From Lutraria lutraria (taxonomy: Eukaryota; Mollusca; Bivalvia; Venerida; Mactridae), in contig OZ026848.1 in assembly GCA_964023205.1 (NCBI GenBank), positions 2,904,501 to 2,968,500 of the forward strand: a stretch of DNA of 64,000 nt, in the 5' to 3' direction. Positions within the stretch are counted from its first letter, which is position 1; each line of letters starts with the position of its first letter. This document shows, piece by piece, positions 26,301-38,700 of the stretch. The notes beneath the pieces are model-generated. The model was not told the DNA's origin, made no database searches, and was given only the letters and a program-made list of their open reading frames with translations. The position numbers and the translations under genes are program-made.

Positions 26301-26945
26301 ATTACATTTACACGTTTTATACATTCACAGATATTAATTATCGAAGTTATGAAGTGTAAATGTTTCTTTTTTATCTCTTTTAATACCAGCAAATATAAAT
26401 ACCTTTGTAAGACCCACTACGGATTATATCAATGTTCAAAGTAACAGTGTATGTCTGGGGTCATACTCTACCGATTTACCAAATGACACTGGCTGTTGGT
26501 ACTATGGTTAAGGTAAATAACACAGAAAAGAAACATAATGCAGCACAACTAAATTGTTCAATTAAACGATTAAGAATTCTAGTTTCTACTTCGCAATTTT
26601 TATTACGATTCATGCGGTCTTTAATTACATGATTCACGGTAAATTAAATAAAACTGGCAACACAATACAATGTGCTATGATTCTGCGGTGAACTTATTCA
26701 TTGCGTTACCTAGAAACCAATATTTCATGATAACTCAATCACTTAGCAACCATCTTAATGATTACGGCTACCCCAAAACAGCCATTAATCCCCCTTCTAA
26801 AGGAATATCTGAAATCATGAATTTTTCTTGAACTTTTCTTGCATACTTCATGAATAGTTCATGAAGTATAAATAACGTTTTACATGGGTTAAATCCCGTT
26901 TCAATATATCCTCTATTGTTAGTACTAATACAAGGGCCACCTATA
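23321..26945. other. Intergenic AT-rich stretch, no gene recognised
   Basis: Open frames here are short and lack recognisable domains or convincing splice partners. The only structured segment noted is at 23765-23912. Confidence 0.5.
23765..23912. repeat. Short direct repeats ending in a family-K-like terminus
   Basis: Repeated gttgagaggtgaccg-type words end in gaggtttcactgta, which read in reverse gives tacagtgaaacctc. A similar terminus bounds the element at 35406-35598. Confidence 0.4.
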
Positions 26946-27123
26946 TACAGTAAACTCCCTGAAACCGGATTTCTCTGAAAACCGGACTCTCTGAAAACCG
27001 GACTCTCTGAAAACCGGAATTCTCTGAAACCGGATTTCTCTGAAAACCGGACTCTCTGAAAACCGGACATCTCTGAAAACCGGACTCTCTGAAAACCGGA
27101 CTCTCTGAAAACGGGAATTCTCT
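26946..27123. repeat. 16-bp-type minisatellite interrupted by the assembly gap
   Basis: About eleven units of ctgaaaaccggactct, with some 15-bp variants containing gaaaccggatt. The left flank tacagtaaactccctgaaac resembles a MITE terminus, so the array may have grown from the inner part of such a terminus. It runs directly into Ns. Confidence 0.9.
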
Positions 27124-27323
27124 NNNNNNNNNNNNNNNNNNNNNNNNNNNNNNNNNNNNNNNNNNNNNNNNNNNNNNNNNNNNNNNNNNNNNNNNNNNNN
27201 NNNNNNNNNNNNNNNNNNNNNNNNNNNNNNNNNNNNNNNNNNNNNNNNNNNNNNNNNNNNNNNNNNNNNNNNNNNNNNNNNNNNNNNNNNNNNNNNNNNN
27301 NNNNNNNNNNNNNNNNNNNNNNN
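27124..27323. other. Assembly gap (200 N)
   Basis: Exactly 200 consecutive N, a typical fixed-size placeholder, so the true length of the missing sequence is unknown. Any upstream exon of the 27.76-kb gene could lie in or near it. Confidence 0.99.
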
Positions 27324-27620
27324 CAGGCAAATCGACAGTTTTCTCAAATTTTCATAGAAGTGTATGACCACGACCGCGCTTAGTTAATACCAGTTCGATC
27401 AAATGAATGAAATAAATGGAATGTAAAGAATCCGACTAGAAGACATAAACTAATTTATAAATCGCAGTATATAAATTCACTTACGTCTTCGTCCACTATT
27501 TGATCTACTATCAACTTTGAACATAATTGAACAAACAATTAAATTATCTGCCAATAAAAGATACATTCATAGCAACAGAAACAGAAACACGACGAATAAC
27601 CAGCGTCACTAAGAGTTGTG

Positions 27621-27643
27621 TGTCCGTCCGTCCGTCCGTCCGT
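27621..27643 (+). repeat. (TCCG)n microsatellite
   Basis: About five uninterrupted tetranucleotide repeats. Confidence 0.9.
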
Positions 27644-27758
27644 TCATTATTAACAATCATTATCACGATGTACTATACGTATTATGTCATTCGTTATTTT
27701 CTGATGTTTATATTGAATATAAAGGTTACCTAGTATAAAAGGCACATCAGATGTTCAG

Positions 27759-30700
27759 ATGAAATACAGAACGGAGAATTACAATCAAATAGGAAAGCTG
27801 AAAATTGACGCATGCGCAGTGACACAGCGGAAGCAGATCCTGGAAGAGTTTGGACTCACTGACACTGATGTTCTGCACTCAGACATTTACGTTATCAGTG
27901 AGATATTTTCTTTGCCTGCATAGCCATCTTTTGTTATTTATGAAATTGTCCTTGGAAAAAAATCATATCCAAGTGAGAAGTCTAAAAGTACTTAGCTACT
28001 TAATGACATAATTAATTATTGTAAACACTAGTTTGAAAAATGCCCCATTATGATTAACCAATAATATATTTCGACGAAAACTTACAAAGATAAGTTCTGC
28101 CTGTCATGTCCAATTGAGAATTATCAAACACGAAAATTATCCTGAAGGAATTGTGGATGTAGGTTGTGATTTTAAATCTGAATATTTTTTGTTATATTTT
28201 CTATCTTTTGAACAAAAGGTCCAGAGCCCCTCTCGTGCACGGAAGAAGTCATAATACAGTTCCCATTACACACAACTGGAACAGGTATACGTCTGAAGAT
28301 GAAAGCTGACGGTCAGCTCAAAGATATAGAAAATCCAGAAATAGTAAGTGACCTGAATGTTATAACAAAATGCACCGTATACAGATAACATTACGATCAC
28401 ATTGACAAGACGGCTTCGAATAGTAACTCCTTCAGTTGTGATTGGACTCAATGATAGATTTGCAGGTCTTACTTTATTAATGTAAAGTCTCAATAACAGT
28501 TTAGTACGAGACATTTGGCCACTTATCTATCTTCAAAAACAACCCAAGCAAACTATATCTTTGTTTGTGTTATAAACTTAAAAACCAGAGCAACTCTTTA
28601 CGATGAAGTATGATTCGAGATATTTGTACGCTGAGTGGACACCTGTGTATTTAATAAGATAGACAACTTGGACAAATATTAATTATCTGTTGTCAATTAT
28701 CACGTCAGTATAAATTTCCTCAGATTACAGGCGCAGACCAGCGACAATTCATTACATTCAACACCACATCATGTGAAGCATTCACTGCCATGTCTGTGTC
28801 TAAATGTGACACAATAAAGGTTTCCAGTCAAGCGTTTAACTATGTTAGTAAAGATAATGGAAAGATAGAGATTGCTATCCCAGAAGGTACCTTTGATTCG
28901 GAAGTCACCATCGATGTATCGGTACGTTTGTTTTAGTTTTTATTCAAAAGTCTTATAAAGCATTCGATCGTTTGAAGATAAACCGTTCAGTACTTAATAA
29001 TCTTTTACTTGAAACACCCTTTTTTACTGATAGTAAAGTCTTCAATTTAAGTAAGCTTTTAAACTGCAAGTACATTTAAATGTTCAGAATTAGACAATAA
29101 CAAGACTATTCTGTACAGATAAAACGCTTCAAGAAATAGTGTGTTTTGTACGCATAACTGTATATATTGTAAATGAGTTATTTGCGTCAGAAGAAGTTTT
29201 ACTAATGCCATTGACAATAATTATTGTGATGTACATGACTGTATAACTCTTTAGCTCATTTTGTTTGTTTCTACAGATACACATACTAGTAAATTGTTTT
29301 ATTGTACAGGTGATGGAGTTTGAACAGGGAAACAAAGGTGACTCTTTCGTTGGAATAGTGAACGCATCTGATGCAGTAAAGTTAACATGTAAAGATACCG
29401 GCGTGGACATGAAGAAATACATCACAATACAGTTACCAATATCTGATGATGAAGATGATAAGGACACTGAACTAGTCGTGGCTAGATGTAATGATCAGGA
29501 TGTCCAGGTAGGGACCACATTAAGTACTGTAGAATCATTAATTTTCGTTGGGGATTTAATTTCATGTATTTCGTGGGTCAGCTCATCCACGAAATCAAAT
29601 CCCCACGAAAATGCAGTGATAAGGCATTTCTTTTAAAAAATCCACGATTTTTTGTCCCCACGAAATAGTCATTCTAGTAAAAACCACGAAAATTGATCCC
29701 CACGAAAATAAATGAAAGTACAGTATGTCATCAATGAATGGCGTTTGTTTGTCCGTCTGTCTGTTAAACATCAAAAGTGTAAAGTGGTAATTTGTTCTTC
29801 TCCGCTCATGGCATTGAAAGCAAACTTTTGAACTCAATATAACCGAACGTTTTTATTTTGATACACAGTGCTCACAAAAATCGTAAAAGTCCAAGTTTTT
29901 AGTGTTTAGTGGATGTTTCGCAGCAAATGTGTTTGATATGATAACAGACATTTATTTTGTCTTTAAAGTGTCGATATAATTATGTAGACAAACTTCACAG
30001 TGTGTATTAATCATCACTGTAACAGTACTTGTTGTAAAATCGTTATTCACTGTAACAAACATATAAAATATCTAGTATTATACATGTACTGAATGAAAAA
30101 ATTGAAACTTAGATTTTAAACAATCTTGTTTTTATGTCAGATTTTAGACAAGAAACAGTTTGCAATTAAACAAGTTAGCAGAGATGGTTTATATTCGGTG
30201 GATATTCGAGGATTCTGGTGGTAAATCATTTATGTATTTCTTTTATAGTTTTTTTTACACAATTTAAAGTCGCAAAAACAGCAGAGTCATTTGGCGATAT
30301 TTCTTGCTGGAAGATCCCGGACATACACCTTGGTAGAACTACCGACCTTCCATATAAGCTCCTTGTTTGAGAATTTTGGTCTCACAGAGATTAGATATCA
30401 TCGCGGTTGGGCAAGTGATTATTATACATTTGTATTCAGAAACCATGATGATCCTTCAAGCATAAGCATACTTTGGCTCAAGCGAGCGGTTGACGTGTAG
30501 GGGTAATGTATTTCGTACCATGTTTACTGTCAACAACATCGTGTCTTATAAAAAATATATATCCCGTGTAAGTCTCAGTGCAGTGTCAGTGGTTTTGCTG
30601 TTTAAACTTTATGTCTTAACATTGCTTAGAGGATAATGATTTTCACATGAGACACAATCGGTTTCCTAGGAAACGAATTCGAATCAGCTTTAAAAAGGTG

Positions 30701-33698
30701 ATATGAAGGTCACTTCCACAACCCTTTATCTCTACATGAATATTCATACATGCCAAGTAGTTAATATACATGTATGTACCTTGCTTTTCGTCAAGTGATT
30801 ATTTAAAACCATAAGTAATAAAAAGTTTGTCGTATTCTTGCAGTGTGGCAGTCCTACGAATCAAACGTATTTTCCTTAACATGAGAGAGACGATAAAAAA
30901 AGAATTCCAGATAGGGTTTGGAGTCAAACACCCCTGCAGCATTTTAACATTCATTGATGACGTCACACGTGGCGAAGAAAGACAAACGTTCATGATGGAA
31001 GTAGTAGAAAAGAATGATGCAGACGACATTGTTGAAACCAAGAAACAAATGGGTCTGATTGAAGTGAAGAAGAGCAAATCTAAGGATATTCTTCTCCAGC
31101 GAGGTGACCAAATTAGACTACTGATAGATGGTCAGATGAGAGTAACCGAGGCAATGACGGAACAAGATCTTACACTTTGTTACTTGTATGGTTGTAGTAA
31201 TGTTATCTTCGTAGAAACAGAGATCAAACGTGACCCAGACAAGCTACCTGATGCTATGATATTCTACAAACAACCGAATGGAGAATCCACTCTTCACTCC
31301 GTCGCTATCATGACAAGAGATTTGTCTGAGTTACCTACAGGTAAAGAATGACATGAATGATACTATACATTTGTATATCTATAGAATAAATGGGATTAAA
31401 GTAGCGAAAACGGGCTCGTTTGAAGTCTAAAAAACACACATAGATCTAGGTTGCGAGTTCAATACCGTGATGTACAGTTTGGGTCATCCTTAAAATGTGT
31501 ATTCCTTCCCTGAGAAATTTCAGTGTGTGGGTGGTTAGGGATTTTTCTTTTCAATTAATATTTGATAACGAAGCTAAAATACGTATTGAAAAATATCCAA
31601 AAGGCCAAAACAATTAGGTAGGGACCTTTATTTACTCAAGGTTGGTCTTGTTTTTCTGGTCCCACAGGTCTTGTACACTACTGATTACAAAGCTTGCTCT
31701 ATAATCAATGGAAAATATATCAACTATAATGGCACAACATATATCTGAATCTTAAATCTATAATTATGAGTTTTCAATTCAATCCAATCAACATGGAATA
31801 CTTCATAAGGTACATTGCAACCACTCCAGAGCGGTCCTCTCGTGAGCAACAACCTTCCATCCTTCAACAACAGCATGAGCAACAACGTCTCAATAACAGT
31901 ATAATGTTGCTTCTCCCAAAGGGTGTTGCTTTGGAGAGGTAGCACTATATAAATAAATAATTAAATATATATAAATGTTAAAAGAATATCCGAGTTAAGC
32001 AAATTTATAATGAAAAATAACTAATTAACATTCCATAGGTATTATATATAATTCAATAACCGATATATTGGGTAAACTCTACTTCCAGATGATATCACTG
32101 CCAGATCGGGAACGACCAATATCAAGACGGATCAGAAGAAAGGCAAAGTATCAGAAGAATGTAAGCATGTCTAAAGAAAACATACAGATCAAAATCACGC
32201 AAATTTTAGGCCTTAAACCTGCCAAATTTCCTTCTGGTTCCCGGACATACCCTTATTTTTGCCCCAAGACTTTTTAATAGGTCCGAGGAACAGTACACCC
32301 AATTTCTCACTTTTTCCCTTTCCACACCCTAAAAGAGAAAAAGCAACGCTAATCTATCCTATTTTAATGAGCGTGTAACCAGAAACAAACATTAGGCATT
32401 ATTCTACCGATTTCTTCATAGATTTATGATTTAGTTATACCCTATTACATTGTTGTTCAACAATTCAAATACAGTACGAGTTACGAGATATTGGTAAGTC
32501 ATGTTCCATTAACTGTTTTGTTCACAATGGACAAGATTTGTGCACAACGGTACAAATGTCATAATTAATATTTGCGACAAGGCTAAGTCAATCAGCCGGC
32601 CATTATTACTTGACCTGAACTACCTCCATCATTGAACACTAGACAAAAAGACCTTCACTCTTACTAATTAATTGTGAAGTTAAATGATGAAGCTAATGAT
32701 GTTTACATGTATTCTTTATTTGTACAGCGGCGGCGCATATACTGAAGATGGAGAGCTTGATGTGTCTGGCCCGAGAACTAACTGTAGATGAAGGTTGTCA
32801 GCTTGGAGAACAGCTCGGTGTGAAATCTGATGTAATTAAACAGATTACTGAAACACAGGAGAAGGATCATGTCGTGGCCAACTTTCATATTCTTTGTGAA
32901 TGGAGAGGAAGGTAATGAGGCCAAAATAGTGTTGGTTTCTTGATACCTGACCTACCCTAAACTATTCCTAGCAACCCCTGACCTTTTTATTAAGCACGAG
33001 GAACTGTACACCAGAAACCAATACTGTAAAATCATTAATTTTCGTTGGGGATTGGATTTCGTGTGTCGGCTCATCCACGAAATCTAATCTTCTTGAATTT
33101 AACTGCAGAGATAAGGCATTTCTTTTCAAAAATCAAAATCCACGAGCCCAACGAAAATAAATGAAAATACATGTACAGTATATTTGTTTGTTTTCTATGT
33201 CTGATTACGATTTTCACTGCCATCAAGTAAATTTGTAAATTTGCATTATTAAGTAAATTAAAGACACAACAGGGTACGGACAAGCATTCAATTAAGAAAT
33301 CCATTCTCTTAAAAGTATCTACGAGTGATTTCACTTTAATATCAATCCACAGGACGTGGCGTGTATTGATAATGTTTTTTTAAATAATTTCATAAATGTT
33401 AAATCAAACGTTTTTTTTGGGTAATGTCGTATCTTAAACGACAACATACTTAAGAACAAAATTTGTAACTGAACTAATCGCAATACATGTGAAAATAATG
33501 TCAGTTTTCACTGAATCTGTGTATCTAAATTTCAGATCTGCACGTGCTACCATGGCCGATTTCCTTGTATCAAGTTTAAAGGCAGTGGGTAAAATAAAAT
33601 ACGCGGATCTTGTAACGGAAGTGCGGAAACATAACAGAAGTTTGGAGAAAACTGACTTTCAGTTGTTAAAGAAACGTCAGAGGAATAGACCAGCATAA
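27759..33698 (+). CDS. ZU5-like / death-domain protein (9 exons)
   Basis: Exons: 27759-27897, 28219-28343, 28724-28921, 29310-29507, 30141-30220, 30844-31340, 32089-32160, 32728-32911, 33536-33698. All have GT donors and AG acceptors, and phases agree throughout (1656 nt, 551 aa). Residues about 130-220 contain GKIEIAIPEGTFDSEVTIDV followed by an acidic, beta-rich stretch, as in ZU5 domains of UNC5, PIDD and ankyrin-type proteins. Residues about 221-410 (DGLYSVDIRGFWCVAV onwards) look like the UPA-like region that follows ZU5. Residues about 437-525 are a death domain (CLARELTVDEGCQLGEQLGV ... ILCEWRGR ... KYADLVTEV). No transmembrane segment or signal peptide was seen. The combination suggests a cytosolic adaptor in cell-death or innate signalling; partners are unknown. 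The start is the least certain part: an acceptor-like ag at 27750 would also keep the frame, so a missing first exon is possible. The final exon is followed by AATAAA at 33806. Confidence 0.85.
29525..29725. mobile_element. Palindromic MITE, family E, copy 1 (intronic)
   Basis: Starts tactgtagaatcattaattt and ends gaaaataaatgaaagtacag followed by ta. The inner arms ttttcgttgggg and ccccacgaaaat pair. It lies 17 bases after an exon of the ZU5/death-domain gene. A second copy is at 33022-33180. Confidence 0.8.
31403..31495 (+). mobile_element. Possible tRNA-like SINE fragment
   Basis: A B-box-like gcgagttcaataccgtg follows an A-box-like segment about 35 bases earlier. The match is weak. Confidence 0.3.
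31811..31948. mobile_element. Palindromic MITE, family A, copy 5 (intronic)
   Basis: Starts tacattgcaaccactccaga and ends gctttggagaggtagcacta. It contains gagcaacaacgtctc and aacaacagcatgag. Confidence 0.75.
32205..32395. mobile_element. Degenerate palindromic repeat, family F, copy 5
   Basis: Right end gtaaccagaaacaaacatt and the polypyrimidine middle match the copies at 6050 and 16891. It lies in an intron of the ZU5/death-domain gene. Confidence 0.5.
33022..33180. mobile_element. Palindromic MITE, family E, copy 2 (intronic)
   Basis: Starts tactgtaaaatcattaattt and ends acgaaaataaatgaaaatac then atgtacagta. It is homologous to 29525-29725 over its whole length, with an internal deletion. 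Confidence 0.8.
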
Positions 33699-33805
33699 TT
33701 CAGTATGTGTGATCATCGTGTTTCTTATTTAAATAAAATATCACCTGTGAACTAGACTGACTTTTGAAAAAATGAAACAATTTTGCAATATTTGTGATGG
33801 AATAG

Positions 33806-33811
33806 AATAAA
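33806..33811 (+). promoter_or_regulatory. Polyadenylation signal AATAAA
   Basis: A canonical hexamer 108 bases after the stop codon of the ZU5/death-domain gene. Another AATAAA lies at 33732-33737, so either could be used. Confidence 0.5.
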
Positions 33812-34194
33812 TACATTTGTGGTATAAAATTGCTCAATAACATATGCTGTGTGAGTATATCATTTCTAATTTATTTGTGATACACATTATATATGATTTA
33901 TTCATTTGAAAATAACGTGCCACCTACATGAATTATACTCAACATATTTTCTACACATATATATCATGCATACCTATGTATGTATATAATATATATATAT
34001 ACTCATACTGCTATTTCTAGGTGAATCAACACAATATGATCATCTCGTGTGCTGTGAATAATCTCATCTTTACTTATTTCAATATTTTGCCGTTCATGAT
34101 ACAAAATATTGTACATGGATTTTGTGTTCTGAAATGCTCCCCAATTGGAAACCTTTAATAAAGTCTATAACAGAAATAAACACATTCAAATATT

Positions 34195-34347
34195 AGTTGG
34201 TGACCACCTGAATAATTCCATCCTGTGAAGAAAGGCCATCTTTTTAAAAACTTCTATGAATTAAATGACCTCTGAAATGCCACCTGTCAATAAAAGTCAC
34301 AATATGACTTTCCTAAGGGTGACCTTTGTTCACAGGTTTGATTGTAT
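34195..34347. mobile_element. Palindromic MITE, family B, copy 3
   Basis: Internal gtcaataaaagtcac and gggtgacctttgttcac lead into the right terminus aggtttgattgta. The left end is degraded. Confidence 0.6.
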
Positions 34348-34790
34348 ATGCGTGTTGCAGTTTATACCACTTCTTCTTTAAACGATAATATCATCATAAG
34401 AATTATGAAGTGTTAAGCCCCCGACCCCCTCTTCTCCCTGATTATTTGGAATATTGTAACAAAAAATACATATATACAGATGGGTTCTGTCACAGAACAT
34501 GTTTTTTACATTTTTTATATAAATTATTTAAGAATTGTATATTTTTGTCTTGTACGCTGGAGATGTCGTTAATTGCTTTGTCTGTGATAACATTTTTAAT
34601 TGAAATATACATTGTGTATTTTACCTTTTATTATATATATTGGATTTGTTGCATTTATCATAACTTTGTTATTGCTCTGTTTTTTTAGTGTGTTACATCA
34701 TATATTTGTATAATTTAAAGTATAAATTTTATTAAACTTAAAAAATCACATTTTATTATAATATCAGATTATTTTCAATATATATTGCAA

Positions 34791-34935
34791 CCTCTCCAAA
34801 GAGTACCGGTAGTAAAATTATGTTGTTGTTCAGAGGTTAAATTAATAGTTAAATCGTGCAGTGAGAAATCATCATACCGTTGTAGAAGGGAGGTTGTTGC
34901 TCAAGACAGGGCTGCTCTGGAGAGGTTGTACTGTA
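34791..34935. mobile_element. Palindromic MITE, family A, copy 6
   Basis: Starts tatattgcaacctctccaaa and ends ctctggagaggttgtactgt then a. It includes the family middle gttgttgctcaaga and is in reverse orientation to copies 2 and 3. Confidence 0.8.
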
Positions 34936-35311
34936 TAATGTAATGTATCTGAACAACTCAACATATGAAGATTAGTTCTTCAAAGAATATCAAATTATTG
35001 TATACAATTATAACAGCAAATCGAACATAAAGCTTAGTAAACAGAGACAAAAAGCTGAATATACATTTTAATATGTATTAGTTTGATATGTACTCATAGG
35101 CTTCTAGAGGCTATGTACTGTGTGTCAAGTGTTTTAACTAGTGTGTGTCATTGAACATAATTATAACCTTTGCTTCTAAAGATGGCTAACTTAAGCTAAA
35201 TAAGCAAAGTTATTTTCTATGTAAACCTCTTCTGCTTTTTCTCTAACATCTTGTACTCAAACCAGCCTTCCCGAGATTAACTAGACTGATTGTTCATGTG
35301 ATATATGTGCA

Positions 35312-35395
35312 GTCCATGGTTAGATTTGAACTGACAGCAGTGAGGACTATTAACAACAAGTCAAGAGACTGTAGCCACTAGACCACAGACACCTG
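35312..35395 (-). mobile_element. tRNA-derived SINE head
   Basis: On the minus strand it gives gtctgtggtctagtggctac (A box) and gctgtcagttcaaatctaac (B box). Related copies are at 37563-37633 and 43365-43440. Confidence 0.55.
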
Positions 35396-35405
35396 ATTTA
35401 TTTAT

Positions 35406-35598
35406 ACAGTATAACATCGAAATTAAGTACACCAACTTGACCCAGAACACCCGGCTTATTATTAAGATGGTTACAATATCAAGTTAGAATAAAGAGAAAA
35501 TACAGGAGATCAGACTAATGATAAGTAGATGTGATAATTAGATGGTGATAATTAGATGGTGATAATATTGAAGTGGTTGCTAAGAGGTTTTACTGTAC
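35406..35598. mobile_element. Palindromic-ended element, family K
   Basis: Left end tacagtataacatcgaaatt. The right end, read in reverse, is tacagtaaaacctcttagca. It contains a short tandem repeat of gatggtgataatta near 35531-35573. Confidence 0.5.
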
Positions 35599-35638
35599 TA
35601 GAAATGAAACAAGTCCAGATCTATGAGAAATCTTCATA

Positions 35639-35644
35639 TTTATT
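35639..35644 (-). promoter_or_regulatory. Polyadenylation signal AATAAA for PSMC3IP
   Basis: tttatt on the plus strand, 147 bases downstream of the PSMC3IP stop codon in the direction of transcription. Assigned by position and motif only. Confidence 0.5.
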
Positions 35645-35790
35645 GTAAAAATAACACAACAATTAATAAACAATTAAAATAAACTTTTATGCTATAAACT
35701 GTGATTGTTTGCAATGTCAAATTGAAATGTACATTCAACTTCAACAATGTCTGTCTTTATAATATAAGTATACTACAACAAGAACTAAAT

Positions 35791-38700
35791 TCAAATATCT
35801 GGAGGTTTAACACTGTAGTCTTCATCAGTTTCTATGCCGATATCTTCCTGAAATAACCACAGAACAGAATACCACAATAACCAGTAGTTTGAACTTACAG
35901 GTTCTGCAATGCACTATTTTTTTAGTCTACTATAACCTTGCTCGATTATGGGGTCTCAATCACTGGACCTCTGGGTCATATAGATATGAGATACTATAAA
36001 AACTGCAGATGCCTCAGCTGCTGTGCATTGAAATCTCACCTTGGATCAAATTTTCTATGTGAGAAGGCTGTCCAATTAGCTTAGTACTTTTTTATGGGTA
36101 CAATATAATTCTAGTCTAATTATTTATTTTCTACTGTTTCACTTATGTTAAATATTTTCCCTAGATATCTGAGGATTAATTGAAGATTTACTATGTAAAT
36201 AAATATGCACCATCGACAAATAAATATTCTCAATTAGTGCAAAGATTCTGATATTATCACCATTAAGTGTCTCTATATTCAGTGCAACCTCTCAAAAGCA
36301 ACACTCTTAGGGAGTAGTAAACTTATGTTATTGTCGAGAGGTTGTTCCTCTAGAGAGGTTAAATTAATAGTTAAATTGTGCAGTTGAAAAATCATGCTGT
36401 TGAAGAAGGGAGGATATTGCTAAAGAGAGGGCCCCTCTGGAGAGGTTGTATTGTACTTACATACAACTGTTTCTTTGGTTTTGGATATCCTTCTAGAATG
36501 GCATTCAAAATATCATTAGTCTGAAAAGAATAAATAAAAGTGAAATCACTCATAACAATCGGATTGTACTCTAGGAATATAAGAAATGAAAATTAGATTA
36601 ATTCAGACACTATAAATATTTCAGATGGAAGATTAAAGATTTTGACTCCTGCCTGAAGAACTGTTATATTTATCACTCGAGTGTATCATTATCATTCATT
36701 AGATTTCTTTGTACAAGGATAAACATTATATGAAAATGAAATACAACTAGATTACATAAGCCGAATAACAGAATAACTATTAATTCAATTCCTATACACC
36801 AAAAGACTTAAGAAATTCTATTTTTAAGGTGTTTTTATTATTAATAACCATGATAAAAAACAACAAATACATCTTCCAAAATTATGTGTGCACTGGAGGT
36901 CCACCTCATATTATAATAATTAAATACAAATGACAACAAAAGTGTGTTAATGATACATTACAAGAAAAAGGACATACTTACAATTCTTTTCCTTTTTCTC
37001 CAAGCTTGAACAAACTTTTTTCTATCACTATACACCTACATAGAAAATATTCATGCACTTACAGTGGTTTTATATCAATTATTATAATCACACAATTACA
37101 AATAACATAGATGTATCATTTGATCACTTTCATGTACAGCTTTACTTAGATAACGTTAGGAATAAAAAAACGAGGTCTCTTTATAAAAAAAAAGAATCAG
37201 TGATTTTTTTCGAAAATATTTTTACTACCCATGCCCATCAAAACGGAAACATTAGAGCATCAATTTCAAAAAGGGGAATATAAAATAACATTCATTTTCT
37301 ACGGAATAATTATTATGTGATTATTTAGTTGTTTAAGTCATAAATGTAAATATTACTACACTGTAATTGGTGACAATGATGCGAAAAATTTAAAAAAAAA
37401 TCTTTTGACATGATCATGTGAAAACTTTCCTGTCAGGGGAATATTCTGGCCATTTTAGCGGAAAAGTGAAGGAAATTTTGTCAGGGGAAACTGCCCATAT
37501 AAGGCAGTAAATATAGCGAACAAAAAATCACTGATGATAGAAGAATATAGACAACTAGGGTGTGTTTTGAACTTAAAGCAGTGAGGGGCTAGTGATTACT
37601 ATTCAGAGACCAAAACTACTTAACCACAGAAGTACATTATTACATCACAAACAATTATTTTACATCATAATTTGATTAAAGAAATCACATCATTTATCTA
37701 AAAATGTTGCTTCATACAACAATCAAATTGGGAATTCACAAATAACTTGCCATACCCAAGTATGTACTGCTTGACTACACAAAAGCACATTTCATGGAAA
37801 CTAACCACTATACAGTTACTTCATCTAAATATTGTAAATAAAAGACATAAAACCAGCCCCTATTAGACAGTAAGTCAAAACTATAATCTATATATTACTG
37901 ATCAAGAACATTCAGGGTTTTTTCTCGCTTCCTCTGAAAAGAGGCCTTAACCTGTATGAATTATCGCTAAAATTGCTGAGTTGGGAAATAAATCTGGTGT
38001 AAGTTTGGATTTTTGGGAAAACTGCAAGATTTTAAAGAAATTTTCACCTGGGAAGGGGCTTTTCATAGGAAGGTGAAAAACCCCTGACATTAGCATTTAC
38101 CTTTTCTTTTTCTTCTGGTGATATGACATTCCCACCTTCCTTCAACTGTTTTAATTTAGACAGGTATTGCGTATTCTGAAACAAATAAAAATCTATTAAG
38201 GTCACCTAAAATCAGTGGTCACCTCCTTTTAACAGTCAAACACTACCTAGATATGCAACTTGAAAGCCCTTATTTCTTCCAGTCTAACTGTATTTTCTTA
38301 GATGGATTAATAAGCTGCAGCTGTGGTCCAGTGCTCAATGCTCTGGAGTTATAACCAGGCAATCTGAGATCAATATCTGGCTGAGGCAGGATACACCCAT
38401 TTATGCAATTTTTACAAAAATTGTCAATTTTTTTCCATATGTGGAGATGCCGGTTCTTGTATATGTATAAGGGTAAGGTTTCACTGGTTAGAATACAGCT
38501 GAAATGAGGAGTGGTGCATTATACCCTAAATACTTAAAAAGCTACAACCTCAAAGAACTTCTAGTGAAGATACTAAAGAAGATGAAACAGTACAGAAATA
38601 CCCTTAACAGTATCTATACTAGTGCAATAAAGTTACTGCCTGGACAAAGTCAGCCAAGCATAACACCAACCTGGTTGCTCAGTAGTTCTACATTTACATC

